A DNA stretch of 64,000 nucleotides from Devosia sp. MC521 (lineage in GTDB: Bacteria; Pseudomonadota; Alphaproteobacteria; Rhizobiales; Devosiaceae): the NCBI RefSeq assembly GCF_014127105.1, contig NZ_CP059902.1, positions 1,335,001 through 1,399,000 on the forward strand, in the 5' to 3' direction. The notes beneath the pieces are model-generated. The model was not told the DNA's origin. It saw only the letters and a list, made by a program, of their open reading frames with translations, and did not search any database. Position 1 is the stretch's first letter. Every line of letters begins with the position of its first letter. The position numbers were made by a program, and so were the translations under genes. This document shows positions 13,765 through 22,311 of the stretch, one piece after another.

Positions 13765-13982
13765 GGTGCGAACCAAGGCGCGTACAGACCCATGACAGAC
13801 AAAAAAAGCGCCATCGATTGGGCCTCTATTCGAAAGGAATTCGAGGCTGGAAAGCAGAGTATCCGGGCGATTGCCAAGTGGTACAAGATTTCCGATGCCG
13901 CGATCCGCAAGCAGGCCAAAAAGCACGGCTGGAAGGTTGCGAACCAAAGCCAAAGTTCGCACCAAACGCCAAGTGCGAACCA
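13765..13982. repeat. four copies of a GTGCGAACCA-like decamer in the terS region
   Basis: GGTGCGAACCA (13765-13775), GGTTGCGAACCA (13935-13946), the inverted GTTCGCACC (13955-13963) and AGTGCGAACCA (13972-13982). Such iterated sites in or before a terminase small-subunit gene are a common form of packaging recognition site. Part of the match may be coding coincidence. Confidence 0.4.
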
Positions 13983-14355
13983 GCCCTCTGTGGACCTCAC
14001 GCCAGCGGAGCAGACGAAGGTTGAGGACGTGATCGGTCGCGGCCGAAATATCGCCGAGCGCCTGCTTGATGAGCTCAGCGCCGAGACGCTTCATAAGGGT
14101 GAGATGGAAGTCATCATCCAGCTCAACGAAACTGACCCAGATCGCATCAGTGCCCTCAAACAGGCGGTGAGCCTTCCGACCAGGGCGAAGACTTTGCAGA
14201 CAATCGCGCTGGCGCTGAAGACTATGGGCGAAACAGCGGCAGAGACTGCGAAGGGCAAGAAACAGCAACGACAGGCTGCAGCCGACGCAGCAACAGCCCC
14301 GGGCAATCGGTTTGCACCTCGACAGGCACCTCGTCTGGTTGCGGACAACACTTAA
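13792..14355 (+). CDS. terminase small subunit
   Basis: The product is about 187 aa from the ATG at 13792. An N-terminal HTH (SIRAIAKWYKISDAAIRKQA) is followed by a Gln/Ser linker, a central helical oligomerisation region and a basic C-terminus, which is the TerS layout. TerS rings recognise packaging DNA and present it to TerL. The frame opens at 13675, but the extra 39 residues look unconserved. The gene ends directly against the terL start (TAA then ATG). Confidence 0.75.
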   Translation: MTDKKSAIDWASIRKEFEAGKQSIRAIAKWYKISDAAIRKQAKKHGWKVANQSQSSHQTPSANQPSVDLTPAEQTKVEDVIGRGRNIAERLLDELSAETLHKGEMEVIIQLNETDPDRISALKQAVSLPTRAKTLQTIALALKTMGETAAETAKGKKQQRQAAADAATAPGNRFAPRQAPRLVADNT

Positions 14356-16128
14356 ATGCCAAATTGGAGCACTGCCTGCCTTGACTGGGAGACACGAATT
14401 GTCTCCCAGCGATCGCTGATACCGTTCGCCCCGCTGTTCCAAAGCGAGGCTGAACACGCGCTGGAGGTCTTCAAATCTCTGCGTGTCGTCGATCTGCCCG
14501 GGCAGCCGACGTTCGGCGAGGTCAGCGACCAGTGGGTATTCGACTTCGTTGCAGCCATCTTCGGCGCCAACGATCCGGAAACAGGCAAGCAGCTCATCAC
14601 CGAGTTCTTCCTGCTGATCAGTAAGAAGAACACAAAATCCACGATCGCTGCGGCGATCATGTTGACGGCCCTAATCGTAAATTGGCGAGCTAATGAGGAA
14701 ATCCTCATCTTGGCGCCGACGATCGAGGTTGCGCAGAACGCTTACAAGCCAGCGGCCGCAATGGTGCGCGCGGATCCTGAGTTAGATGCTAACGCTGGCG
14801 TGAATGGTTTCCTGCACGTTCAAGACCATCTTCGGACCATCACGCACTTGAGCAACAAGGCCGCGCTGAAAGTCGTCGCAGCTGATACAGATACGGTTTC
14901 CGGAAAAAAGGCCGGCCGCATCTTCATCGACGAGCTTTGGGTCTTCGGAAAGCGGCCCAATGCCGATGCAATGCTGCGAGAGGCGACGGGTGGGTTGGTT
15001 TCGCGGCCTGAAGGCTTTGTAATTTACGCTTCAACGCAGAGCGACGAGCCGCCAGCGGGCGTTTTCAAGTCGAAGCTCGACTATGCTCGCCAAGTGCGAG
15101 ACGGGCAGGTTGTCGATCCTCAGTTTTTGCCGGTGCTCTACGAATTCCCAGAGCAGATGCTCAAGGACAAGGCCTACGAGGAAGCGTCCAATTTTTATGT
15201 GACCAACCCCAATCTGGGGAGGTCAGTTAGCCAGCAGTGGCTTGAGCGCGAGTTCATCAAGGAGAAAACAGGCGAGGGCAGTGGCCTCCAAACCTTTCTC
15301 GCCAAGCATCTCAACGTCGAAATCGGTCTCAACCTGCGGGCAAACCGCTGGCCCGGTGCGGATCACTGGGCGGCAGCGAAGGACACGGAGCTTGGCTCGC
15401 TTGGTCATTACGAAGCGCTTGAGCGGTTGCTTGAGAGAAGCGAAGTGGCCGTGGTGGGTATCGACGGCGGTGGGCTTGATGACCTTTTCGGGCTTTCAGT
15501 CCTTGGCCGAGAGCCTGCCGAGATCGAAGTCGAGTTTGAAATCGACGGGGTGAAGTCTACTCGGCGAATGAAGCGTTGGCTAAGCTGGTCGCATGCCTGG
15601 TGCCACAAGGGTCTATTCAAGCTCCGGCCGAAACTGGTCACGCGGCTCGAAACGCTGCAGGCAGCGCGCGAACTGACGGTGCTGGATGATCCACTCGGCG
15701 ACGTCGCTACGATCATCGAGCATATTACTCGTATCAAAGACATGGGATTGCTTGGTGGTGTGGCAGTTGACGCTTCCGGCTTAGGCGAAATGGAAGATGC
15801 CCTCGACGAGATCGAGGTCACTCAGGAAGCTGGCCTTTTAGTTGCTGCGCCCCAAGGTGGCTGGATGATGAGCAGTATCAAGGGCGCTGAACGTCGCCTT
15901 GCATCTGGGCTGCTCAAACATTCCGGCGGCCCGCTGATGAACTGGTGTGTGCCAAACCTGAAGATCGAGCCAACTGCGACCGGCATCCGGGCGACAAAGC
16001 AATCTGCCGGTGACGCGAAAATTGATCCGGCCATGGCGATGTTTAATGCGGTGACGCTGATGTCCCGCAACCCGGCCGCAAAAGGCGGGCCGTCCATCTA
16101 TGAAACACGCGGATTGAGGATGATTTAG
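14356..16128 (+). CDS. terminase large subunit (HK97-type)
   Basis: The product is 590 aa. The ATPase domain has a deviant Walker A (LISKKNTKSTIAA, about residues 93-105), Walker B and catalytic Glu in GRIFIDELW (about 193-201), and motif III-like IYASTQS. The C-terminal RNase H-like nuclease shows acidic residues in VVGIDGGGLDDL (about 367), VAVDASGLG (about 475) and DAKIDPAMAM (about 555). It packages DNA into the prohead and cuts it. It starts directly after terS; the portal gene follows 3 bases on. Confidence 0.93.
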   Translation: MPNWSTACLDWETRIVSQRSLIPFAPLFQSEAEHALEVFKSLRVVDLPGQPTFGEVSDQWVFDFVAAIFGANDPETGKQLITEFFLLISKKNTKSTIAAAIMLTALIVNWRANEEILILAPTIEVAQNAYKPAAAMVRADPELDANAGVNGFLHVQDHLRTITHLSNKAALKVVAADTDTVSGKKAGRIFIDELWVFGKRPNADAMLREATGGLVSRPEGFVIYASTQSDEPPAGVFKSKLDYARQVRDGQVVDPQFLPVLYEFPEQMLKDKAYEEASNFYVTNPNLGRSVSQQWLEREFIKEKTGEGSGLQTFLAKHLNVEIGLNLRANRWPGADHWAAAKDTELGSLGHYEALERLLERSEVAVVGIDGGGLDDLFGLSVLGREPAEIEVEFEIDGVKSTRRMKRWLSWSHAWCHKGLFKLRPKLVTRLETLQAARELTVLDDPLGDVATIIEHITRIKDMGLLGGVAVDASGLGEMEDALDEIEVTQEAGLLVAAPQGGWMMSSIKGAERRLASGLLKHSGGPLMNWCVPNLKIEPTATGIRATKQSAGDAKIDPAMAMFNAVTLMSRNPAAKGGPSIYETRGLRMI

Positions 16129-16131
16129 CAC

Positions 16132-17439
16132 ATGGGCTTGCTCGACCTCTTCCGTCCATCGTCAGTTGCAACTTCGAGAGTTCATGTCGAACCTGTGCTG
16201 GTGCCAGAAGTGGAACCGACTGGGGGGGCTACCTCGGGCCAGGTGTCAGCCGCCTTCTATGATTTCGATGATCCCCGTTTGATCGACTTCATGCGGGCAG
16301 GGAATATGACAGAGGCCGGTGTCTCTGTGACCGTGCCGGCGGCGATGAAAAACACAACTGTCCTCCGTTGTGTGTCGCTCATCTCGTTCGCCATTGCTTA
16401 CTTGCCGCTCCACCTTCGCGTGAAGGCGACGAAAGAAAAGGCGACTGATCACCCATTGTTCAGGCTGCTGCACCGCAAGCCTAATCCCTGGCAGACCTCG
16501 TTCGAGTTCCGAGCGCTAATGCAGCAGCGGGCTCTTACGCATGGCAGCGCATATGCTCGCATCGTCTGGAGTCGCGACGTTGTCCGCCGGCAACGGATGC
16601 CAAAAGTCCTGATCCCGCTCGATCCTGACCGTTGCGAGCCGAGGCAGCGCGACGACTGGCAGATCGAGTACGTCTATACGCGACCGGATGGCAGCCAGAC
16701 CATTTTGCCGCCTGATGAAGTGCTGCATCTCCGCTACGGCCTTTCAGAGGATGGCATTCGCGGCATGTCGCTGGTCAAGCAGGCGGCAGAGGCCATTGCC
16801 TTGGCAATCCAGACAGACAAAGCGGCTGCCCGGCTATTCCGCAACGGAATGGTGTTGGGCGGAGTGATGGCGGTCGAGGGGAAGCTCTCCGATCCTGCCT
16901 TTGAGCGCCTGAAAGCTCAGATGGAAGAGCGCGAGGGCGCTCAGCACGCCCATAAGTGGATCATTGCGGAGGAAGGACTCGAAGCAAAGCCCTTCGCCGC
17001 CAGCGGCAAGGATTCCCAGCGGCTGGAGACGGCGCAGCATCAGATCGAGGAGATTGCCCGTCCGTTCGGCGTGCCCCGTCCACTCTTGGGCGTCGACGAC
17101 ACGTCCTGGGGTTCGGGCATCGATGTGCTCGGTCAGTTCTTCGTTCGGTACGCCCTCAATCCTTGGTTCGAGGCCTGGCAGCAGGCCATTGAACGCGATC
17201 TGCTGACCGACGAGGAAGCTGATCTTTACGAGGCGAAGTTCAACGAAGGTGCGCTTCTTCGCGGCTCCATGAAAGATCAGGCCGACTTCTTCAGCAAGGC
17301 GCTCGGCGCCGGCGGCCATCAGCCATGGATGGATTACGAAGAGGTCCGCGAGACGATGGACCTGCCAGAGCGCGAAGTCGCGCCAAACCCGATGACGAGC
17401 AAGCGCGCAGCCACAGGAGATCAGAATGACCCAGCGTAA
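16132..17439 (+). CDS. HK97-family portal protein
   Basis: The product is 435 aa, normal for the family. Landmarks are NTTVLRCVSLISFAIAYLPL near 82-101, the beta/alpha wing with HGSAYARIVWSRD, the clip and stem, and FGVPRPLLGVDDTSWGSGID followed by FFVRYALNPWFEAWQQAIE near the C-terminus. The dodecameric portal is the DNA entry port and terminase docking site. It overlaps the protease gene by 14 bases. Confidence 0.93.
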   Translation: MGLLDLFRPSSVATSRVHVEPVLVPEVEPTGGATSGQVSAAFYDFDDPRLIDFMRAGNMTEAGVSVTVPAAMKNTTVLRCVSLISFAIAYLPLHLRVKATKEKATDHPLFRLLHRKPNPWQTSFEFRALMQQRALTHGSAYARIVWSRDVVRRQRMPKVLIPLDPDRCEPRQRDDWQIEYVYTRPDGSQTILPPDEVLHLRYGLSEDGIRGMSLVKQAAEAIALAIQTDKAAARLFRNGMVLGGVMAVEGKLSDPAFERLKAQMEEREGAQHAHKWIIAEEGLEAKPFAASGKDSQRLETAQHQIEEIARPFGVPRPLLGVDDTSWGSGIDVLGQFFVRYALNPWFEAWQQAIERDLLTDEEADLYEAKFNEGALLRGSMKDQADFFSKALGAGGHQPWMDYEEVRETMDLPEREVAPNPMTSKRAATGDQNDPA

Positions 17440-18307
17440 TCCGCGCGTCTTTGCCAAGGCTCGTCCTGGAGCGATGCCAATGCCGGCGAGCCGCGACGTC
17501 TCCGCGCTCACCAAGCCGCAGGTTTTCGAAAAGTGGTCGGCTGATGCCGCCGGTCTTCGGCCAAGAGCGCTGGAGCAAGGCGACAACGTCATCACTATGT
17601 TCGACGTGGTGGGTGAGGACTTCTGGACCGGTGGCGGCATAACAGCGAAGAAGGTGGCGGCCCAGCTGCGCGCCATCGGCGACCGGCCGATCACCTGCCA
17701 GATCAATTCGCCCGGCGGCGACATGTTCGAAGGCATCGCCATCTACAATGTGCTCCGCGAGCATCCGCAGCTTGTGACCATTCAGGTTATGGGCATGGCT
17801 GCTTCGGCAGCTTCCATCATCGCAATGGCGGGCGATACGATTGAGATCGGCGCCGCGTCATTCATCATGATTCACAACTGCTGGGTGCTCGCGATGGGCA
17901 ACAGACACGACATGCGCGAGACGGCCGATTTCCTTGAACCATTCGATCAGGCCATGGTCGATGTCTATGCGCAGCGCACCGGCGGCGATGCGAAGAAAAT
18001 CGCTAAATGGATGGATGATGAGACGTTTATGTCTGGCTCCATGGCCATTGATCGCGGCTTTGCGGACGCACTGCTCGATGCTGACGCTGTGAAAGTTGAT
18101 GAAAAGGCTCAGGCGCGCGATCGCGAGGTCAATGATCTCCGCGCCTTGGAGCTTGAACTGGTTTCTGCGGGACACACGCGCACAGAAGCGCGAGCCCGCA
18201 TCAACAAAATCAAGGGCACGCCAGGCGCTGCCCTCGATGATGCCACGCCGGGCGCTGGCGAAGACTGGTCGGGCCTTTCGGCCCTGCTTAACACCCTCCA
18301 AAATTAG
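17426..18307 (+). CDS. head maturation protease, ClpP-type
   Basis: The product is 293 aa. The ClpP fold spans about residues 50-215: CQINSPGGDMFEGIAIYN, catalytic Ser in GMAASAASIIAMAGD (about residue 130) and His in FIMIHNCWV (about 151). The Asp should lie about 50 residues later. It cleaves the capsid delta domain during prohead maturation. The Asp/Arg-rich C-terminal 70 residues may act as scaffold or targeting tail. The gene lies between portal and capsid, the standard HK97 order. Confidence 0.92.
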   Translation: MTQRNPRVFAKARPGAMPMPASRDVSALTKPQVFEKWSADAAGLRPRALEQGDNVITMFDVVGEDFWTGGGITAKKVAAQLRAIGDRPITCQINSPGGDMFEGIAIYNVLREHPQLVTIQVMGMAASAASIIAMAGDTIEIGAASFIMIHNCWVLAMGNRHDMRETADFLEPFDQAMVDVYAQRTGGDAKKIAKWMDDETFMSGSMAIDRGFADALLDADAVKVDEKAQARDREVNDLRALELELVSAGHTRTEARARINKIKGTPGAALDDATPGAGEDWSGLSALLNTLQN

Positions 18308-18319
18308 AGGAGCTTCAAG

Positions 18320-19579
18320 ATGAAGCACTATTCTCCGCCCGCGTTGCTTGCGCGGTCGACGGCGCTCGTTACCCCGCGCGCTGTCACTGGTTTCGGTCCG
18401 CGTGCCGATGCCTCCGATCCCAAGGCGCTGATCGAGGCCCTGAACAAGTCTTTTGAGGAGTTCAAGGCGGCGCACGACCAGAAGCTCAAGGCCAAAGTCG
18501 ATGACGTCGTGCTGAACGAGAAGATCGACAAGATCAACTCGAGCGTCGGCGAATTCCAGACGGCGATTGATGAACTCAACGCCAAGCTTGCAGCGGCCGA
18601 AATGGGCGCGGGCAAAGGCAAGGTCATTGATCGTGAATACACGGACGCGTTCAACGCCCACTTCCGCAAGGGCGACGTCAACGCCGCTCTCAACAAGGGC
18701 GCCGACGACGAAGGCGGCTATCTGGCTCCTGTGGAGTGGGATCGCAGCATCATCGACCAGATGGTCGAGATCTCGCCCATGCGCCAGATCGCACAGGTCC
18801 AGACGATCTCCACGGCCGGCTTCAAAAAGCTCTATAATCTTCGCGGCACCGGCTCTGGTTGGGTCGGTGAAACAGCATCTCGCCCGCAGACCAACACGCC
18901 CGAGTTCGGCAGCATGACGTTCGCCACTGGCGAGCTCTATGCTAACCCTGCCGCCACGCAGCAGTTGCTGGACGATGCCGCGATCAATCTGGAGCAGTGG
19001 CTCGGCGGTGAGGTGCAGACTGAGTTTGCCTATCAGGAAGGCATCGCCTTCGTGTCCGGCAATGGCACCAACAAGCCGTATGGCTTCTTGACATTCGTCA
19101 CGGGCGCTGCCAACGCCGCGGTGAACCCACTGGGTGCAATCGCAGCCACAACCGCCGCATCCCAGACGGCCATCACGTCGGACGAGCTGGTAACGCTGGT
19201 CTACTCGCTGCCGGGTGAACTGAGCGGCAACGCCCGGTTTGTGATGAACCGTCTGACGCTCTCCTCGATCCGCAAGCTCAAGGACGGCCAGGGCAATTAC
19301 CTCTGGCAGCCTTCCGCGCAGGCGGGGCAGCCTTCGCAGCTTCTCGGTGCACCTGTCACCGAGATCGCCGCAATGCCGAATGCGGCAGCCAGTGCAATCC
19401 CCATCGCGTACGGCGATTTCCGCCGCGGTTACCTGATCGTGGATCGCCAGGGCGTCCGTGTTCTGCGCGATCCCTACACCAACAAGCCCTACGTGATGTT
19501 CTACACCACGAAGCGGGTTGGCGGCGGCGTTCAGGATCCGCAGGCCATCAAGGCCCTGAAGATGGCGGCGGGTGGCTAA
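18320..19579 (+). CDS. major capsid protein (HK97 fold)
   Basis: The product is 419 aa. Residues 1-120 are a charged coiled-coil delta domain that the upstream protease should remove; the mature protein probably begins near ALNKGADDEGGYLAP (about 116). Typical later features are MRQIAQVQTIS, the E-loop with GWVGETASRPQTN, FVSGNGTNKPYGFL and the end YVMFYTTKRVGGGVQDPQAIK. GAGGAG precedes the ATG. A hairpin follows the gene. Confidence 0.93.
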   Translation: MKHYSPPALLARSTALVTPRAVTGFGPRADASDPKALIEALNKSFEEFKAAHDQKLKAKVDDVVLNEKIDKINSSVGEFQTAIDELNAKLAAAEMGAGKGKVIDREYTDAFNAHFRKGDVNAALNKGADDEGGYLAPVEWDRSIIDQMVEISPMRQIAQVQTISTAGFKKLYNLRGTGSGWVGETASRPQTNTPEFGSMTFATGELYANPAATQQLLDDAAINLEQWLGGEVQTEFAYQEGIAFVSGNGTNKPYGFLTFVTGAANAAVNPLGAIAATTAASQTAITSDELVTLVYSLPGELSGNARFVMNRLTLSSIRKLKDGQGNYLWQPSAQAGQPSQLLGAPVTEIAAMPNAAASAIPIAYGDFRRGYLIVDRQGVRVLRDPYTNKPYVMFYTTKRVGGGVQDPQAIKALKMAAGG

Positions 19580-19590
19580 CAGCTGACATA

Positions 19591-19610
19591 GGGCGGCCTA
19601 CGGGCCGCCT
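19591..19610 (+). terminator. GC-rich hairpin after the capsid gene
   Basis: GGCGGCC (19592-19598) pairs with 19603-19609 around a TACG loop, with an extra G-U pair. There is no U-run, so it more likely protects the 3' end of capsid mRNA or trims read-through than stops all transcription. Confidence 0.5.
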
Positions 19611-19634
19611 CAACCTCTCATCCGGAGAACTATC

Positions 19635-20030
19635 ATGGCCGTGAAGAAGCCTTCGACTACCGCTGCACAGCCAGCGGATGCCAATGAACATGTCGCCGAG
19701 CAGGATGCTGCAAAGCGTGCAGAAGCTGCCGAAGCTGCGACCGTCCAGGCCAAGGAAGAGGGCCGGCTGCCCGAAACCATGGCTGTCACCAACCCGGCGC
19801 CGGCAACCGAGATGGAGAGCCCCAGCGGCGCCTTCATCGAGCCCGAGATCAAGGAAGCAGTTCCGAACGAGCATCCCGCCGTAGACAATAACCCGCGCGC
19901 CGACACTTCTGCTGTGCAGAACGGCGGTGATTTCAATGATCCCCGCCGGCGCCATCCGAGCGATCCCAACTTCGAAGGTCAGGGCCTCGACCTGAGCGTC
20001 TACGGCATTCAGACCAAGTCCGAGGACTAA
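19635..20030 (+). CDS. hypothetical disordered head protein (131 aa)
   Basis: The product is rich in Ala, Glu, Pro and Lys for 70 residues and then in Asp, Asn and Arg. It has no hydrophobic core and is probably disordered. GGAG lies 8 bases before the ATG. Its position directly after the capsid gene is that of decoration or neck-accessory proteins in related phages, but I recognise no motif. Confidence 0.6.
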   Translation: MAVKKPSTTAAQPADANEHVAEQDAAKRAEAAEAATVQAKEEGRLPETMAVTNPAPATEMESPSGAFIEPEIKEAVPNEHPAVDNNPRADTSAVQNGGDFNDPRRRHPSDPNFEGQGLDLSVYGIQTKSED

Positions 20031-20034
20031 AACC

Positions 20035-20337
20035 ATGGGCAACGTCGTCATCGCCACTCTCGGCCCGCTCTACACGCTCGACGAAGTGAAGCAGCATCTT
20101 CGCGTCGAGGGCGAAGATGACGACACGCTCATCGAGGCCATGATGGATGCTGCCGAGCAGCAGGTGCTCCAGTTCTGCAACATCTCCTTGGTCCCGTATG
20201 GAAAAGAAGCGACGTTCAAGGTTGCTGCGCTTATGGGCATCACCGCCATGTATGACAACCGGGCAGGCGAGGGCGAAGTGACCCTTCCTGCATCCTCCCG
20301 CAATCTCATCAATCCCTATCGCTGGCTGCGAGTTTAG
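20035..20337 (+). CDS. head-tail connector (gp6-like adaptor)
   Basis: The product is 100 aa. The helical pattern YTLDEVKQHLRVEGEDDDTL then AAEQQVLQFCN is characteristic of HK97 gp6/Phage_connect_1 adaptors, which form a ring under the portal. The N-terminus reads LGPLYTLDEVKQHLRV as in most members. It sits between the capsid and head-closure genes, the expected order. Confidence 0.8.
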   Translation: MGNVVIATLGPLYTLDEVKQHLRVEGEDDDTLIEAMMDAAEQQVLQFCNISLVPYGKEATFKVAALMGITAMYDNRAGEGEVTLPASSRNLINPYRWLRV

Positions 20338-20346
20338 GAGCCCATC

Positions 20347-20550
20347 ATGGCTGATCGCTTCAAGTTCACCGACGACTTCGACTACAAGCCGACATCTCAG
20401 GTCACCATAGCCTTCCGCAAGGGCCATGAAGGTGAGATCGTCACTGGCGCTGCTGTTTCTGGCCAGATTACTAACGCCGTGGTCACTGCCGCCATGAAGG
20501 CAGGCAAGGGCCAGAAGGTCGGCGTTCCGAACAAGCCCTCCAAAGACTGA
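20347..20550 (+). CDS. small hypothetical neck protein (67 aa)
   Basis: Basic protein of 67 residues with alternating strands (SQVTIAFRKGHEG, IVTGAAVSGQI) and a Lys-rich tail. AGGAG lies about 7 bases before the ATG. Its TGA overlaps the ATG of the next gene (ATGG/TGATGG junction), fitting the coupled late operon. Unknown function; a structural neck component is likely from position. Confidence 0.6.
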   Translation: MADRFKFTDDFDYKPTSQVTIAFRKGHEGEIVTGAAVSGQITNAVVTAAMKAGKGQKVGVPNKPSKD

Positions 20551-20924
20551 TGGCTGAGAACTTTCGGCGGGCAGGGGCGCTGCGTGAACGTCTGCACTGT
20601 CAGTTTGCGGCTCCGCTCGATGACGGCTGGGGTAATCCACTGCCTGGCGCTGGCGAATTCGAAAACGCTTTCCCCAAGCCGATCGCCGCTGGGCTGAAAC
20701 CGCGCACAGGTGGCGAGGAAGTAACTGCCGCTCGCTTGGGTGGTCGCCAGCCTTATGTGGTGACAGTCCGGAATACATCTCAAACTCGCCAGATCACAAC
20801 GGCATGGCGCTTAGTGGATGCCAACAATCCAAGCCGCGTGTTCGCAATCACATCACCCCCGGCAGACCCTGACGGCACCAACCAATGGCTTGAGTTTATC
20901 GCGGTTGATGGCGCGGTGTCGTAA
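20550..20924 (+). CDS. phage head closure protein
   Basis: The product is 124 aa. Beta-rich sequence with AGALRERLHCQ at the N-terminus and RQPYVVTVRNT then the strand WLEFIAVDG at the end matches the head-tail joining (SPP1 gp16 / HK97 gp7-like) family. These proteins plug the connector after DNA packaging. It overlaps both neighbours by one base, consistent with tight coupling. Confidence 0.78.
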   Translation: MAENFRRAGALRERLHCQFAAPLDDGWGNPLPGAGEFENAFPKPIAAGLKPRTGGEEVTAARLGGRQPYVVTVRNTSQTRQITTAWRLVDANNPSRVFAITSPPADPDGTNQWLEFIAVDGAVS

Positions 20925-21397
20925 TGGCTACCCGCATCCAGGGGCTCGAAAGCCTGAAGCGGAAACTGCGTGCCTTTCCGAAGGCAGTGGAATCCGAGAT
21001 CCGCAAGGCAATGGAGCAAAGCGCCAACGAGATCGTCGCCTTGGCTAAGTCTCTGGCTCCTGTAGATAGCGGCGATCTTCAAATGTCCATCAGTTGGACT
21101 TGGGGCGAAGCGCCAAAGGGGGCGATCGTTCTTGGACGCGTGAAGTCTGGGGCTACCGCGACGGGCAACATGAAGATTACGGTCTTTGCAGGCGGTGGCG
21201 ATGCTTACTATGCCCGCATGATCGAGTTCGGGACTGCGCCTCACCTCAATGGTGGGCGGTTTGCTGGCAGTAAGCATCCTGGCTCAGCAGCGCAGCCCTT
21301 CTTCTACCCGGCATATCGCGCGGTTCGAAAGCGCGCCAAGGGCCGTGTAACGCGCGCCGTCAACAAGGCAGCCAAACGCATCGCAGCCGGGGGCTGA
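20924..21397 (+). CDS. HK97 gp10-like tail terminator/joining protein
   Basis: The product is 157 aa. Typical features are an N-terminal helix (LESLKRKLRAFPKAVESEI), AKSLAPVDSGDLQMSI and YYARMIEFGTAPH near residue 105, then a His/Pro loop (SKHPGSAAQPFFYPA). This matches the HK97-gp10 family, which acts at the head-tail joint. The arginine/lysine-rich C-terminal helix is usual. Confidence 0.88.
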   Translation: MATRIQGLESLKRKLRAFPKAVESEIRKAMEQSANEIVALAKSLAPVDSGDLQMSISWTWGEAPKGAIVLGRVKSGATATGNMKITVFAGGGDAYYARMIEFGTAPHLNGGRFAGSKHPGSAAQPFFYPAYRAVRKRAKGRVTRAVNKAAKRIAAGG

Positions 21398-21398
21398 A

Positions 21399-21839
21399 AT
21401 GGAACCAAGCTATGATCTGCAGCTCGCGGCGCTGAACAAGCTCCGAGAGGTGGCAGCGCTTACCGCAATCGTCGGCAACAAGATTTATGACCGTGTGCCT
21501 GAGAAGCTTTCTGGCGGTGCGCTCGTTCCTGATGTCGCCAGCCCCTACATCAGTTTTGGGCCTGTAACTTCGGCCCCTGTCGATGCCGATTGTATCGACG
21601 GCGAAGAAATCACTTTCCAGATTGACGTTTGGTCGTGGGGCTCTGGTCTTGCCTATGGCTCCGTCCAAGCCCGTCAAATCGCAGGACTCGTCAAGAAGGC
21701 GCTGCACAAAGCGGACCTCGACCTCTCAACCAATGCGCTCGTGTCCATCCGGCACGAAATGACCCGCATCCTTCGCGAGAGCGACGGTGTGACCAACCAT
21801 GCCGCGATCCAGTTCACGGCCACTGTCGAAACCCTTTAA
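21399..21839 (+). CDS. DUF3168-like tail completion protein
   Basis: The product is 146 aa. The order helix (ALNKLREVAAL), VGNKIYDRVPE, PYISFGPV, FQIDVWSW and RHEMTRILRESDGVTNHA is that of DUF3168, a tail terminator fold. It lies between gp10-like and tail tube genes as in GTA and HK97-type clusters. Its start follows the preceding stop by one base. Confidence 0.83.
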   Translation: MEPSYDLQLAALNKLREVAALTAIVGNKIYDRVPEKLSGGALVPDVASPYISFGPVTSAPVDADCIDGEEITFQIDVWSWGSGLAYGSVQARQIAGLVKKALHKADLDLSTNALVSIRHEMTRILRESDGVTNHAAIQFTATVETL

Positions 21840-21861
21840 TCCAACATCTTAGGAGGCCACT

Positions 21862-22311
21862 TTGGCTAAACCCGTCACTACGAAGGGCGGCTTGCTGCGC
21901 ATCATGCTCGGCAGCGGCTCCGAAACTATCGTCTATGCGGCTCCATGCGGGCTCACATCTAAGTCTCTGACGATGACAAAGGGCCTTGAAGAATTTCAGG
22001 TGCCGGACTGCGATAATCCGCTGTTGGCGGACTGGGTTGGCCGCGATGCGACGAGCCTCAGCATGTCGGTATCGGGCGAGGGCGTTCTTGCTCAGGCTGC
22101 CGTCGACACTTGGCTGTCAGCTTGGGAGAGCCCAGATCCTGTGCCGGTTAAAATCGAAATGGAATTCCCGACCACAACTTGGACTTGGACCGGTGCCATG
22201 CACGTTGAAACCGTCGAAGTGGGTGCGCCGAACAACACCGGGCGAGTCACTGGCAATTTCTCGCTTCAGTCCGATGGTGAGATGGTTCGCACTTCTGCCG
22301 CGACGAGCTAA
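21862..22311 (+). CDS. phage tail tube protein
   Basis: The product is 149 aa, beginning at a TTG (21862) with AGGAGG 5 bases upstream, a strong initiation context that outweighs the rare start codon. The sequence is beta-rich with LEEFQVPDCDNPLLADWVGRD and VKIEMEFPTTTW, matching GTA/lambda-like tail tube proteins, which stack as hexamers. Its last bases overlap the chaperone gene. Confidence 0.8.
   Translation: MAKPVTTKGGLLRIMLGSGSETIVYAAPCGLTSKSLTMTKGLEEFQVPDCDNPLLADWVGRDATSLSMSVSGEGVLAQAAVDTWLSAWESPDPVPVKIEMEFPTTTWTWTGAMHVETVEVGAPNNTGRVTGNFSLQSDGEMVRTSAATS

Noticed and set aside
16834..17742. 302-aa open frame on the minus strand
   Set aside because: Antisense to portal and head protease genes, with no initiation signal.
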